Shown here: one piece after another, positions 19,104 through 29,966 of the stretch
How positions within the stretch are numbered: the stretch's first letter is position 1
How the letters are laid out: each line of letters starts with the position of its first letter
Origin: Novakomyces olei
Taxonomy: Eukaryota > Ascomycota > Novakomycetes > Novakomycetales > Novakomycetaceae
Assembly: GCA_016906335.1 (NCBI GenBank)
Contig: JADEYG010000002.1
Coordinates: 1,065,001 to 1,129,000, forward strand
Length of the DNA: 64,000 bases
Reading direction: 5' to 3'
The notes under the pieces: model-generated
The model's input: the letters and a program-made list of their open reading frames with translations, nothing else
Told to the model about the DNA's origin: nothing
Databases searched by the model: none
Translations under genes and position numbers: made by a program

Positions 19104-22100
19104 TTATATATGGCGCTCTGTAGCGCGAGTGTTAACGCTATCGGTAAGTCGCGAATGATAGTCGGACACAGCACCTTGTGCTTGTGAGAGGTTTGTGTAT
19201 GGCTCCCATGTTCGGTCTTCCACTGGGTAGTTTTTCCAGTGAACCAGGTAACGGATATTCTTGCCTCTTCCTTTGTGATCAACAATATAGTCCACTTCGT
19301 ATTCATTAACTTCTTGTAGGACATCTGGTACGATCTGATCAGTTGGATCACGGTTGAATCGGTCCGGTACAAAGGGCTCAAGTAAAGTCTCGTTAAGCAC
19401 ATTGTGAATCTTTATGTGGTGCGGTAATTCGATGCGGTAAGCCGATCGTCCAACGGATTCGAGAACTTTGAATGGTCCTATATGAGTGTGATCAAACTTA
19501 TCACTGGGGCGATCGCTTCTGATGTGTTTCTTGCGTATCCATACTAAATCTCCAGATTGATACTGTGGTCCCTGACGTACTCTGCGGTCGTAAAAACGTT
19601 TCATGTTTTCAGAGTTTTTCGTAATCATTTCCATAATTCTTTTAAAATGTTCGTTCCAGTCCTGAACGACACTGTTCGCTGAGGGATTCTCCGATATTGT
19701 AGGAGTCAGCGTAAAACGTGGTTGAATCCATAGTTTGTAAAATAAGCCGAGGCTTTCGTAGTTGCACTCGTAGAGTTGTTCATTGCGATTTCGGCAAATG
19801 GTAACAAATGAATCCAGTTGTTTTGTAAATAATTCAAGTAGCATCTCAAATACTGTTCCAAAGTCTGATTCATCCTTTCTGTTTGTCCATCTGACTGTGG
19901 ATGATGACTCGTAGACTTGTGTAATTTTATGCCAAGTTGCGCTGTAAGGCAGGTCCAAAATTTACTGACGAATCTTGGATCGCGGTCTGATATAATTTCG
20001 TCTGGTAGACCGTGTAGTCGAACAATTTCACGAAGAAACAAATTAGCCAAACTTTTGCGTCAATTGTTTCCTTGCAGGCGATAAGATGAACCATTTTTGA
20101 GAATCGATCCACCACAACAAGAATACTGTCGTACCCTTGGGACTCTGGTAATTTGACAATAAAATCGAGCGACACAGAAATCCATGGTCGTGAGGCAGTA
20201 GGCAAAGGGTTCAACAATCCTGTTTTCTTTTGGCGACTCACTTTGTTTCTTTTGCAAGTAGTACAAGCTTTCACGTAGTCAGTAACGTCTCTGACAACTC
20301 CAGGCCAAGTATAGTGTCTTTGCACAAGAGCCAAAGTCTTAGCTACACCAAAATGCCCAGCTAGCGGGTGATCGTGTGCGTTGGCCAGGACTTCCTTTCT
20401 GTTTTCTTCTGGTACAAAGTCCTTTAAAACTCCTTCTGGCAATTGGTTGGCCAACGTCTCAGCCGCATTCAATTCCAAATTTGTATCTGTAAATTTCTCA
20501 TCGGGGAGCAATATCCTGTTTTGCTCTTGTTCGTATGTATTAGTCTTTAAATCGTTTAGAGAGGAGCATCGACTAAGGGCATCAGCGGCTCCATTAGCAG
20601 CTCCTTTTCGGTAACTTATAATAAAATCGTATTCGGCCAGAATCTCAGACCATCTTGCTTGTCTTCGAGACAATTGCTTTGTAGTTCTGAATGTTTGTAG
20701 GTTTCGATGATCCGTGTAGACAACTATTGGGTTTGGGTGACCTTGGAGGTAATGTCTCCAGGTTTTGAATGCCCAAACAATTGCGAGTAATTCCTTATCG
20801 TGGATATCGTAGTTCACTTCGGCCGGTGTGAGCTTCCTACTGATAAATGCCACAGGTCGACGGTGGTCTTCTGGTCCTTGCGTCAAAGCAGCGCCCAGCG
20901 CAAAGTCTGAAGCGTCTGTCTCTAGGATACATTCCATTGACGGGTCATAATGTCGCAACATAACGTCTTTCTTAAAACAACTCTTTAAGTCATCGAAACT
21001 TCCTTGTTGCCTTTCAGTCCATTCGAATGTTTTATTCTTTCGTAGCGCCTGCGTTAGCGGCAGCGCTAGCTTTGCAAAGTCTTTGATAAACCTTCGGTAA
21101 TAATTGCAAAATCCAAGAAACACTTGAACATCGTGGACTGATTTTGGTCTTTCCCAAGTCAGAATGGGATCTCGTTTCTCTTCACACATTGATATTCCAT
21201 CTGTAGATAATATAAAGCCGAGAAATTCAACTTTGGTGCGATGAAACTCGCATTTTTCGCCTTTTGCATACAACTGGTTGGCTCTTAGGCGTCGTAGTAC
21301 TTCCTGAACATCTTTCACGTGCGTTTCTTTGTCCTTTGAAAATATTAGAATATCATCAAGATATACTAAAACTTTGTAATCAAGCAAGTCTCTAAACACA
21401 TCGTTCATGAGAGCTTGAAATGTCGCGGGTGCGTTCGTCAGTCCAAAGGGCATGACGCGATATTCGAAGTGGCCATATCTTGTCCTAAAGGCTGTTTTCC
21501 ATTCATCACCTTTTTTGATTCTTATCAAGTTGTAGGCACCTCTCAAGTCGATCTTTGTCATGATCTTGGCTCCGGCTAGCTTGTCGATCAAATCGTCAAT
21601 CCGGGGAATTGGATACTTGTTTTTGATAGTAATATTATTCAGTCCCCGATAGTCGACACATAATCTCAATTCTCCATTCTTCTTCGGCACAAATAGCACT
21701 GGTGCTCCTGCCGGTGACTTAGAGCGTTTAATAAATCCCTTCGCGAGGTTCTCATTTAAGTACTCGCGTAGGTATTCTTGTTCTTTCTGATTAACACTGT
21801 AAACGGGACCAAAAGGTATTTTTGCGTCCTTCAGTAGTTCAATCTCGTGGTCGTACGATCGATGCGGTGGTAGCACGTCGTTCTTTGGTTCTTCATAAAC
21901 ATCTCTGAACTCCTCATATTCTGGAGGCAATTCAATTTTCTCGTTTCCAATCTGACAGTCATCCTCGCTGTCTTGAATAATCTCGTTTATACTGTTAAGT
22001 TCAATAGATTCCAGCGTAGGCTGTCGTAACGTCAGGCGTCCTGTAATCCAATCAATATTGGGATTGTTCTTGGTCAACCATGGGATACCTAAGATCGCAT

Positions 22101-22421
22101 CATGGTGTCCAATTTGCGCCACATAAAAAATCTCAGTCGACCTAATACCTTCACTTCAATAGGTATATCCTTGGTCGTTCTTCGTACTAGACCAGATGCC
22201 ATTGCTCGGCCATCGGCTACTTTCACAAAAATAGGACTCTCTAGTCTCTTTGTCTCAATCTTTAGACGCCATATCACTCTTGGATGTATAAAATTTGCGT
22301 CTGCACCGCTATCTAGCAAAGCGTGCAATTCCTTTTCTTCAAATTTGCATAACACTTCAAGCTTTCCGCTTGACAGTTTCTTATCTGGTGGCTTTCGCTC
22401 AATACCACCTAGCGACACCAC
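19104..22421 (-). pseudogene. G1 copy B pol, broken
   Basis: It covers the same protease, RT, RNase H, integrase and chromodomain order as copy A, with nearly identical sequence, but is broken about three times. It is treated as a fossil and no further detail is given. Confidence 0.9.
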
Positions 22422-22429
22422 CTCGGTCT

Positions 22430-23443
22430 CTAGGTCCGATCTTTTAAATCATGTACTTTCTTGCTTGGCACATTTCCATTCGTAAACGACTGCTTTGGAA
22501 AAGGCGCTTGGCAATTCTTGGACACATGTCCCTTCTCGTAGCACCGATAGCAGGTAACGTCCTTGCTCTGGTTTGGCTTCGAACTGCGCTCCATAGCGCC
22601 ATACTTAACGCCATAGTTTCTTGTATCAGTTTGTTGCGGGCGCGAGTATCGGCGTTTGGTAGCGTCATAATTAACGCTTGTCTCTTCGTCATCAATCCGT
22701 CTTGTCATCAGATTGTCAATCTCCATCGGTGTACTTCCACAATGCAGAGGTCTTGCATACTCCCTTTCACTGTAACTAAATCGCTGTCTAGCCTTGTTTC
22801 TCTCGAACAAACGGCCATCGATCTTCACACATTCATCAATCAAGGTGCCCAAAAGTTCAGGCATTTCTCTCCTTGACAACTCATCTTTGATATTCTCTTT
22901 CAACCCATCGTAGAACTGAGCAACTAATGCATCATTGTTCCAGGTTAGCCAAGATTTCAATCTTTCAAACTCAGTCGCATACTGAGATACAGATCCTCTC
23001 TGTCTCAAGAGACGGATACTTCGCTCTGCTGTTCGTTTGACGTCCCGGTCTCCGAACATCCTCTCGAGCGTGTCACAAAAACAATCAAAATCGTCGAGAA
23101 TAACTTCATTTTCGTTTCTCACATGAGGCTCAAACCATCTGAAAGCCGCTCCGCGAAGGTAAGACGCCGCAAACATCACTTGCTGTCGCGCCGAGCGATA
23201 GCGATCTGGTTGACTGCCAATAATCATCCTCACGCAGGTCAAAAATTCACCAGTTTTCGAGCGTTCGCCGGAAAAGAATGGTGGTGGTGCCATTTTAGGC
23301 TCCTTCGACCCTCGTTCCTGCACGGTTCCCTTAGCGATACCGAGTTGGTCAGCGAGAGTGCGGTTCTCTTTCTCCAGCCGTTCCAAACGCGCTGTGGTTT
23401 GCTCAAGAAACCTATTCAACTGCTCAAAATCCGCTGCCGACAT
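22430..23443 (-). CDS. G1 copy B gag
   Basis: 337 aa, matching copy A gag: N-terminal coiled coil, Ty3-type capsid region and one CCHC knuckle. The frame is open. Confidence 0.92.
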   Translation of the reverse strand: MSAADFEQLNRFLEQTTARLERLEKENRTLADQLGIAKGTVQERGSKEPKMAPPPFFSGERSKTGEFLTCVRMIIGSQPDRYRSARQQVMFAASYLRGAAFRWFEPHVRNENEVILDDFDCFCDTLERMFGDRDVKRTAERSIRLLRQRGSVSQYATEFERLKSWLTWNNDALVAQFYDGLKENIKDELSRREMPELLGTLIDECVKIDGRLFERNKARQRFSYSEREYARPLHCGSTPMEIDNLMTRRIDDEETSVNYDATKRRYSRPQQTDTRNYGVKYGAMERSSKPNQSKDVTCYRCYEKGHVSKNCQAPFPKQSFTNGNVPSKKVHDLKDRT

Positions 23444-23481
23444 CGTTGTATCCTCGAATCAGAATCGTGGACGTGTAATAC

Positions 23482-23873
23482 TGTTATGGGGGCTTTACTT
23501 CCAAAAAGTCGTAAAGGTGCAATAAGGTGAATATGCCAGATCTCACGCTGGCTCTGTTGAGGATACGTGGAAAGTAGGGAACCTAGTAATAGAAAACCAA
23601 AATATTGCACACCAAGATTTGATTACACGTAGCGAACATAAGAGGGGAGTGTCCCATTCTTATGACGCTCCGTGGGGCTTTGCCCGAGAAACTAATCAAA
23701 CTAAACTAATTAAACTAACTAAGTTGCTATCTAAAAATAGAAGCTAAGAGTTATAAATAGAACTAATTAAAAATAGAAGTCGTAACACAAAATAAAGTGA
23801 AACAAAACAAATTAAAGGATGTAAAAGCGCTATCTTCAGCGCTAGCTAGCGCCTCATATAGCGCACCGTAACA
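23482..23873 (-). repeat. 5' LTR of G1 copy B, 392 bp
   Basis: Reverse complement of 6368-6759. It is followed on the plus strand by AAGAC (23874-23878). Confidence 0.95.
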
Positions 23874-25293
23874 AAGACGGTATAATACATCTCCAATACG
23901 ATGATCGAATCTGCCTACCAACAGATTTCACCAACATCATAATAAGAGAATCACATGACACCTACCAAGGAGGGCATGGAGGTATAAAGAAAACAATAGC
24001 AGGCGTAGGCCGCAAATACTACTGGCCAGGCATGGCAAAAGAAATAAATGAATATGTCAGATCATGTGAAACGTGCGCTAAAAGCAAAATAATACCTCAA
24101 AAGCCAATGGGACTATTGCAAGAACTCGATATACCGAGTAATCGATGGCAAACAATAGGCATGGACTTTATCACTGGACTACCAGCTTCGGGGACTCGAA
24201 AGTTTGATGCTATAATTTGCATAGTTGATCGTCTAACCAAAAGAGCTCATTTCTGGCCCACGCACACAACTATAACAGCACAAGGAACTGCACAGCTATT
24301 TCTGGAAAGATATTTCTGTCTACACGGCTTACCAACTGCAATAATAAGTGACAGAGATGTAAGATTTATGTCTGAATTTTGGCAGACACTTACAAAAACT
24401 CTTCAAATCAAACTGAAGCCATCATCAAGCTATCACCCACAGTCCAACGGTCAAACCGAACGCACAAATCGTGTATTGGAAGACTATCTTCGTCTTTTCA
24501 TTTATGCCAATAAAAAGAACTTCAGCTGGCACACATTATTATCGTTTGCCGAATTCTTTTACTCTTCAAGCCAACACTCCGCCATATCAATGACACCCTT
24601 TGAGGCGGATCTTGGCTACATTCCACGTAGTCTTACTGACTTATCAATGCCCGAAACACCGAACAAAGATACTTCCTCTTTTATAAACACTCTGGAGGCC
24701 AACAAAATTCTTTGTCAAGATGCTATCAGAACAGCACATGATTTATCAAAAATCTATGCGGATAAAAAGCGAATAAATGTTGAATATAATGTTAATGACC
24801 TGGCTTATTTAAGCACAGCCAACATACGAGAAATACCGGAGCTATTCCACGATGTTCTCACACGAAAATTACAATCAAAATACATTGGTCCATTCAAAAT
24901 TATTCAAAAAATCAGTCCTGTTTCATATGAATTGGAACTACCAACATCAATAAAATATCATCCCGTTGTTCACATTTCTCAATTAAAGAAACATCATCCA
25001 ATGAACAGTCACAACACCAGAGAACAACCTAAGCCTAAAGCTCTGCGACGCTACAAAGACAACACAGAATTATATTGATCCAACAAATCGTTGACCATGG
25101 ATGGTTCAAAGGGTCTAAAAAATCCAATACACCGAAACAGGGGTATAAGCTATTATACCGAATCCGCTGGGAAGGCTATGGACCTGAAGACGATACATGG
25201 GAACCTAAATCTCACTTGGCTAACTCAACCAACCTGCTGAACAACTACAATTCGACACATCTCGAATTAGTGGGGGAGGATGTTAGGCCATAG
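23874..25293 (+). CDS. G2 integrase and chromodomain region
   Basis: The HHCC zinc domain (HGGIKKT...CETCAKSK), the integrase core (GMDFITGLP, SDRDVRFMSEFW, HPQSNGQTERTNR) and a GPFK/HISQLK module are followed by a chromodomain (LYRIRWEGYGPEDDTWEPKSHL). It is a chromovirus like G1 but clearly a different family. The region has about one break. Confidence 0.88.
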
Positions 25294-25627
25294 TGTAGAT
25301 AGTAAAATTTAAATTTAAAATGACATAATTAAATTAAATTAATTCACTCCAAATACGGAATTTAACCGATTTGGAGGAATATTTAATTACTAATCATTAA
25401 ATCACGCCACTGATCGGGTATCTGTAACCTATCAATGATAAGGTGATTACTAATTGATCGGTTACTTCTGATCCTATCTGATTACTAATTGATAGGAAAG
25501 TCTTGATCCTATCTCTGAGATAAGAGCTGAGCCTTGAAGTCTATAAAAGGACAAGGTTTTCCATAGTTTAAGAGTAGATTCAATTAATCTAAAGAGTTAT
25601 AACAGTGAGTTACTTCCAGTTATAACA
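25281..25627 (+). repeat. 3' LTR of G2, 347 bp
   Basis: Begins TGTTAGGCC, ends TTATAACA, with an internal TATAAAAGG. The counterpart is at 16500-16846. It slightly overlaps the end of the integrase reading frame. Confidence 0.95.
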
Positions 25628-25710
25628 GCTATCGCTATGAAATACTATATAAAACTATATAGTCCTTATCCTTAAGTAATGCAGCATTCGCTGTCTTACT
25701 TAAGGCCATG

Positions 25711-26496
25711 TCACACTCGTGACAAGTTGGCTCCTTTGGCGACTAATGCCAATTCGGAGTCTGCAACCCGGCCACGACTGTGATTTAGAAAGCGTTCTAT
25801 TATCACGTCAAGGTCTAGTGGGTTCTTTACGTCGTAGGTGTCTTTTTGTATTTGGACAAACTGACTATACTCCATTTCTATACCAGTAAGGAAAGTATAA
25901 ATTTGTGTATATCTTCCGACCTTTTCCCCTGCAGACTCAAAGGTTTCTAGGCGGTCGACGAACTTACGGCAGTACTCCTCTGGAGTTCTAGCCTGTTCAC
26001 TGGGGAGTCTCAGGCTGAAGAAATTTTGGTAGCAAGTACCGACGTAGGAGAAACCTGCCTGCGCATATTCCCTTTTCAAAAGTCTCCAAACTTCCTTGGG
26101 ACTTGTAAGTCTTTTCACACGTCTGTTGATTTCAACAGATATATTACTCAAGATGTAGCTTAGAGCTAGGGAGCAGTTGCGCTTCCAGGTGGCTAGCTCA
26201 TCGCTTACATCCTCGTAATCGTCGTCGGAGAGGATAGACGCCGTGTCGTCCTCGATCTCGGCCGTCTTTTCGTCCTTCACTTCCTTGACTTTCTTCTCTG
26301 GCTCCTTAATTCGGCCAGAGACGTAACCAAACAAGCCAAGCCCATTGAGATGGGCCTTCATGTTCTGCGCCCATATATCGTAGTTTTCAGAGCCTCGGAG
26401 CTTCTGAAAAGAGATTTTCGTAGGGGCTGTTTGAGCAGAGTAGCTGCTATTTCCTTGAGGCTGAGCAGGCATATTCAGTGGTGCGTCTGTTTCCAT
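25711..26496 (-). CDS. copia gag
   Basis: 261 aa with the UBN2/copia-type gag signature: FQKLRGSENYDIWAQNM near the start, TSPKEVWRLLKREYA, and FFSLRLPSEQ...EYCRKFVDRLE. Acidic linkers lie between. It sits directly downstream, in sense, of the primer site and 5' LTR. The nucleocapsid knuckle is not in this frame; it lies in the inverted piece at 16847-17410. Confidence 0.88.
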   Translation of the reverse strand: METDAPLNMPAQPQGNSSYSAQTAPTKISFQKLRGSENYDIWAQNMKAHLNGLGLFGYVSGRIKEPEKKVKEVKDEKTAEIEDDTASILSDDDYEDVSDELATWKRNCSLALSYILSNISVEINRRVKRLTSPKEVWRLLKREYAQAGFSYVGTCYQNFFSLRLPSEQARTPEEYCRKFVDRLETFESAGEKVGRYTQIYTFLTGIEMEYSQFVQIQKDTYDVKNPLDLDVIIERFLNHSRGRVADSELALVAKGANLSRV

Positions 26497-26595
26497 TATG
26501 ACAGGATTGTCAGGTGATAAGGGAGAACAGAATTAATTAAACGATAGTGCTTTTTGGATAGCAAAAAATTTTTGTTGGCTCTGAAGGCTAACGAT

Positions 26596-26609
26596 CCAGG
26601 CTCATAACC
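26596..26609 (-). promoter_or_regulatory. copia minus-strand primer-binding site (initiator tRNA-Met anticodon arm)
   Basis: In sense, GGTTATGAGCCTGG begins directly after the 5' LTR. Its complement CCAGGCTCATAACC matches the anticodon arm of eukaryotic initiator tRNA-Met, with the CAU anticodon inside. Known precedent: Drosophila copia and some fungal copia elements prime from a cleaved half of initiator tRNA-Met. Confidence 0.75.
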
Positions 26610-26763
26610 TGTTGAACTTTTGTGTTAAATTTACTAATTCTAGCTACAACCTATATAAATAATTGTATGTGAGTATAGGCTTCATAAGCAATAGTGTGTA
26701 TAAGTTGCATAAATAATAATTAGGTTTGGCCCATATTTAGATGTATTTCAACATATTCCAACA
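26610..26763 (-). repeat. 5' LTR of the copia element, 154 bp
   Basis: Direct repeat of 3009-3162. Target duplication TAATT follows at 26764-26768. Confidence 0.95.
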
Positions 26764-26915
26764 TAATTTATATAACTTATATATAATACAAAAAATATAA
26801 ACAAAAATATAGCCATCCACAATATTTAGGGTTGATATTGTTTAATTATATAACGTTGTGTTTATATAGTAAATATACTGAACCTGGCAAATCACGAATC
26901 AAATGCCTACAACCA

Positions 26916-29019
26916 ATGGATGTTAAAGGCTGTCCGCCTCCGTCCCCTGATTCGATCGCGGACCTTCACTATGCAAAGTTTTTGAGTCGACTGCCTGGAG
27001 CAAATGATTATGTCACGTGCAGTGTCTTTGACTTTTTCGAGAAAAACATAGCAAAGCCGGCCACTGAGCTGTGCGAGTTTTATGTCTCTGGGTGCCGGCA
27101 GCTGAGCTGCTTGCTTTGTACGTCCCTTTAGCGCTTGTGCTTTACTAACGACAGGTCCATCGGATAGTTTGGTTTTGTATCGCCTCGTCAGTGTAGACTA
27201 CGATAATGAGGAGACATTTTGCCAAAGTTTACGTGTCACCGTAAGCGCGTCCAACGAGACTATCTGTTTTCGTATCCGATCATTGTGTCCCGAGTACAAA
27301 GATATGATGCAGATGGCTATTCTCAAGTCACGTCTACTTTTGTTCATTAATATGCTGTACAATAGAAAACTAAATTTCGACAAGTGGAGACGCTCCGAGA
27401 TGATTCGGATCATGCATTCAGTTTTCAAGCGACAGGATATACGCGAATGGACTCTGCTGACTCTTTGCGATATGAATATTGAGTTTATTGTTAAACGCGT
27501 ATCGTATCGACGGTTGCGGGGCAGTCGCCCAAAGTCAGAACGGTTTCTTTACAATTTGACCAGGTCTTGCGAAGATCTTTTGGAAAGCTCCATCAGTGCG
27601 TGGCGGCGAGAACTAGAATTGCGGCCCTTTGATCCAAGCCATCGGATTGAGTTTACTAACCGTATACCTGAGCCGGTAGACGCAAATGTGGATAAGGTGG
27701 ACCGGCGCGTGTTTGTAGCTCTCAACGCGCAAGGCCGAAGAGTGTACGAAGGGCTTCATCGTGCTTTAGAGCACTTTGCGTCCCCGAAGGTTATGTTTGA
27801 TAGTGTACAGGCTGCTATTGGCATTGCACCGTTGTTAAATTGCTCATCGTTCGAGGCGTATTTGCAAGTCTTTATGCATGCAGAAGCCTTATTGTATCGC
27901 ATGTCAGACGAACGTAGTTGGAGAGAGACACAAATTTATTCCGACCTCGTGATGTCGGTCTCTTCGTTCAGCTCCAAGTTTGTCAAGCACATGGTTAAAT
28001 CGGGATCAGATGCAGCGAGTTTTGGGGATAGCGTCACTGCCGTTGCGGGTGAAGCCCGTGCTGCAAGTACAGCTCTACATGAGCACTTTAAATTCGATAC
28101 AATCGAGAATTTTGCAGGACATTTGCGATGGGTATTTAGGCACGCGCCGAGTGAAGAAGTTGTACAGGCCAAAGGTATAGTTTGGCTGGAATATATCATG
28201 ATCGCAATTATGGACACAGTCCGGCTAATCGCGCCACAACCACGTATCTTGGGGCCTTTAAAATTTATTGAAGAAATGCTCCCCTACGCTAAAGCCTTGG
28301 CTCACGATGCGAGTGTCTATCAACAGATCCCCTTTAATGACGAACTGCCTTTAGACATGTGTATAAGGCTGGCTGACGAATTGGAGTATGCATCTCTATT
28401 AATTAGAGAAGGCAAACAGTTTGCCATTACTATGGATCAAGCAGAGATTGATTTCGGTAGTTTGAGCGACGATCAACTACTAAAGCTTTCCGATTCAAAT
28501 AGTACTGCTAATACTTCAGAGCCAAAGAGCGTCAAGTCTAGCTCTTCGACTATGGCCAAGAAAGAACGGGTATTCAAACCCCTCCCGGAGAACAATGGCA
28601 GCGAAAAGCTTCCTGGCTCAGTTTTACGAAGCGTCCCTATGAAAAAGCGCGAGCCTTCAAGATCGTATGGCAAAAGCACTATTAAACGTACTCGATATCG
28701 AAGTAAGATTGAAACCAATTCTTATGCGAAAAACAAAGTACGAGCCGGTAATGGTACACCGACATTGGTACGGGGGTTTGTTAATGCTTACACGACACAG
28801 TCGTTCACTGGTATATGGAAATGCCCGTACGAGGAGTGTGGAATTTGTATAAATAAGGCTGATTACAAACTCAAAGGCCGCAAACATTTGTTAGAGCATG
28901 TACTTCCGTTAGAAGAGAAAGAAAAGGGAAATCAGGAAGACGGCGACGTACGCAAACTTGTAGATGTGTTGGAAACTCTCGCGAAAAGTATGACTCGCAA
29001 GACATTAAGTGGGCCCTAA
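26916..29019 (+). CDS. Unrecognised 688-aa protein with a C-terminal Cys/His cluster
   Basis: Exons 26916-27117 and 27155-29019, with a 37-bp intron (donor GTACGT, branch TACTAAC, acceptor ACAG) that keeps the frame. I do not recognise a family. The N-terminal two thirds look globular and mostly helical. The segment at about residues 440-570 is Ser/Lys-rich and probably disordered. Near the C-terminus (about residues 632-656) is a possible zinc site, C-P-Y-E-E-C...RKHLLEH, with H-x3-H spacing. The last stretch is highly charged. No signal peptide or membrane segment is seen. The ATG at 26916 fits because only this exon contributes to the frame before the intron. It lies about 150 bp right of the copia target site, so the element inserted in its likely promoter region. 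Confidence 0.7.
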
Positions 29020-29411
29020 GAGGAAGAGTTCTTACAAAACTTTGAGATGATGATAAACGAATCGTGATTGTAATGTATAAAACATTTATTATTTCCCACC
29101 ATGTGCCTAGAAATACTAAAAACCAGAATGAATAAATTTAGATTTATTTTAGAAACAATAAAAATGAAAGCAGGTGAAAATTGAAGCATTTTAAAAAAAT
29201 AACAAAAAATAAAAAGAAACGAAAAAGAGTGACCTGCCAAACAAAAAAAAACCAAAAATTTCTGTTTAGAATAAATATACAGGTGACATGTAAGTGGAAG
29301 AAACCAACGTCAAGATTCAAGAAGTTGTACAAACTCGGATCACATGCAAATCGTTGAATAATATCACTCTCAATAAAATAAAACAAAATAAAAGAAAAGC
29401 CATAAACATTT
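29020..29411. other. Convergent intergenic region, AT-rich
   Basis: About 390 bp of A-rich sequence between two converging genes; it presumably holds both 3' ends. I see no gene or structured repeat. Confidence 0.5.
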
Positions 29412-29966
29412 TCAAGCGCAGCTCTGCATCATTGTAGACAGTACCCCCATCAGCTGCTCATTCTCACACGCAGCAGCGACACGTTCTTTATCATTAAGCT
29501 GCTTGTTCACCTGTGTTTCGCTTTGGTGAGTGCCTTCTTTTATGCGTATTTCCACACGAAATCGAGGAGGTAAGCAGCGTTGTAAACGTACCCGGATGCA
29601 GAGCCCGATGAGCGTCGCCATAGAACAGTGAGGAATCGTGGGTGTGATATCCACATGCACGCGTGATAGTTTTGGTGAGTCTGCGCCAAAATCAGTGACA
29701 GTTATATCCTCCAAATTCACGACTGAAAGTTGTGCCAAATTTAGCGGATGCTCTGGATCCGTTATATTGTATAGTAATTCGTAGACCTCTTGAGCATCTA
29801 TGGTTTCACGCTCGCGCTCTTTAGAAGTGCCATAAAACGCCATAGAATAATCATCGTCCTCCGCGCCTTCCAAGCTTATAAAAGGATCAGCTTCAGGATC
29901 GCGCTGCGGACGCTGCGAGATATCTTTAACCGTCGGGTTGGCGTTCTGAAGCTCTTGAATATCCAT
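29412..29966 (-). CDS. CIA2: Cytosolic Fe-S assembly factor Cia2 (MIP18/FAM96 family)
   Basis: 184 aa, single exon. The MIP18 (DUF59) domain is clear: YNITDPEHPLNLAQLSVV, then PTIPHCSMATLIGLCIRVRL with the conserved reactive cysteine, then GTHQSETQVNKQLNDKERVAAACEN. The N-terminus is acidic and variable, as in other fungi. Known role: with Cia1 and Met18 it forms the CIA targeting complex that delivers Fe-S clusters to cytosolic and nuclear apoproteins. A telomere-repeat-like motif lies about 170 bp upstream. Confidence 0.95.
   Translation of the reverse strand: MDIQELQNANPTVKDISQRPQRDPEADPFISLEGAEDDDYSMAFYGTSKERERETIDAQEVYELLYNITDPEHPLNLAQLSVVNLEDITVTDFGADSPKLSRVHVDITPTIPHCSMATLIGLCIRVRLQRCLPPRFRVEIRIKEGTHQSETQVNKQLNDKERVAAACENEQLMGVLSTMMQSCA

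Larger units (their letters stand above)
17411..23873 (-). mobile_element. G1 copy B: same JmjC-bearing chromovirus, inverted, broken in pol
   Basis: A second copy of G1 in opposite orientation, with 392-bp LTRs at 17411-17802 and 23482-23873. Gag and the JmjC gene are open and match copy A; pol has about three breaks. Flanks are CAGTG on the left and AAGAC on the right. They pair crosswise with copy A's flanks (CACTG; GTCTT). High identity with copy A indicates two recent insertions or a recent duplication. Confidence 0.93.
23874..25627 (+). mobile_element. G2, 3' part: integrase, chromodomain and 3' LTR
   Basis: Remaining part of G2, plus strand, immediately right of G1 copy B. It holds the integrase region (23874-25293) and the 3' LTR (25281-25627), followed by target duplication GCTAT (25628-25632). 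The first G2 part is on the other strand at 12834-16846. Confidence 0.9.
3009..26763 (-). mobile_element. Ty1/copia LTR retrotransposon, outer host of a nested cluster
   Basis: The ends are two 154-bp LTRs (3009-3162 and 26610-26763) starting TGTTG and ending CAACA, identical by eye. They are flanked by a 5-bp target duplication TAATT (3004-3008 and 26764-26768). Sense is the minus strand: 5' LTR, primer site and gag at the right, pol at the left, in the copia order protease-integrase-RT-RNase H. Two unrelated Ty3/gypsy elements have inserted inside it and account for about 18 kb of the span. Identical LTRs suggest a recent insertion. Apart from the insertions I estimate one or two breaks, so it should be treated as a broken fossil. 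A purine-rich tract (GGGAGGGTG in sense) adjoins the 3' LTR as the plus-strand primer. Confidence 0.93.

Noticed and set aside
26596-26609. An initiator tRNA-Met gene at the edge of the copia LTR
   Set aside because: Only the anticodon-arm complement is present; no acceptor stem or T arm surrounds it.
26916-29019. RasGAP-like domain in the 688-aa protein
   Set aside because: A weak similarity around LRWVFRHAPSEEV lacks the arginine-finger and FLR motifs of RasGAPs.
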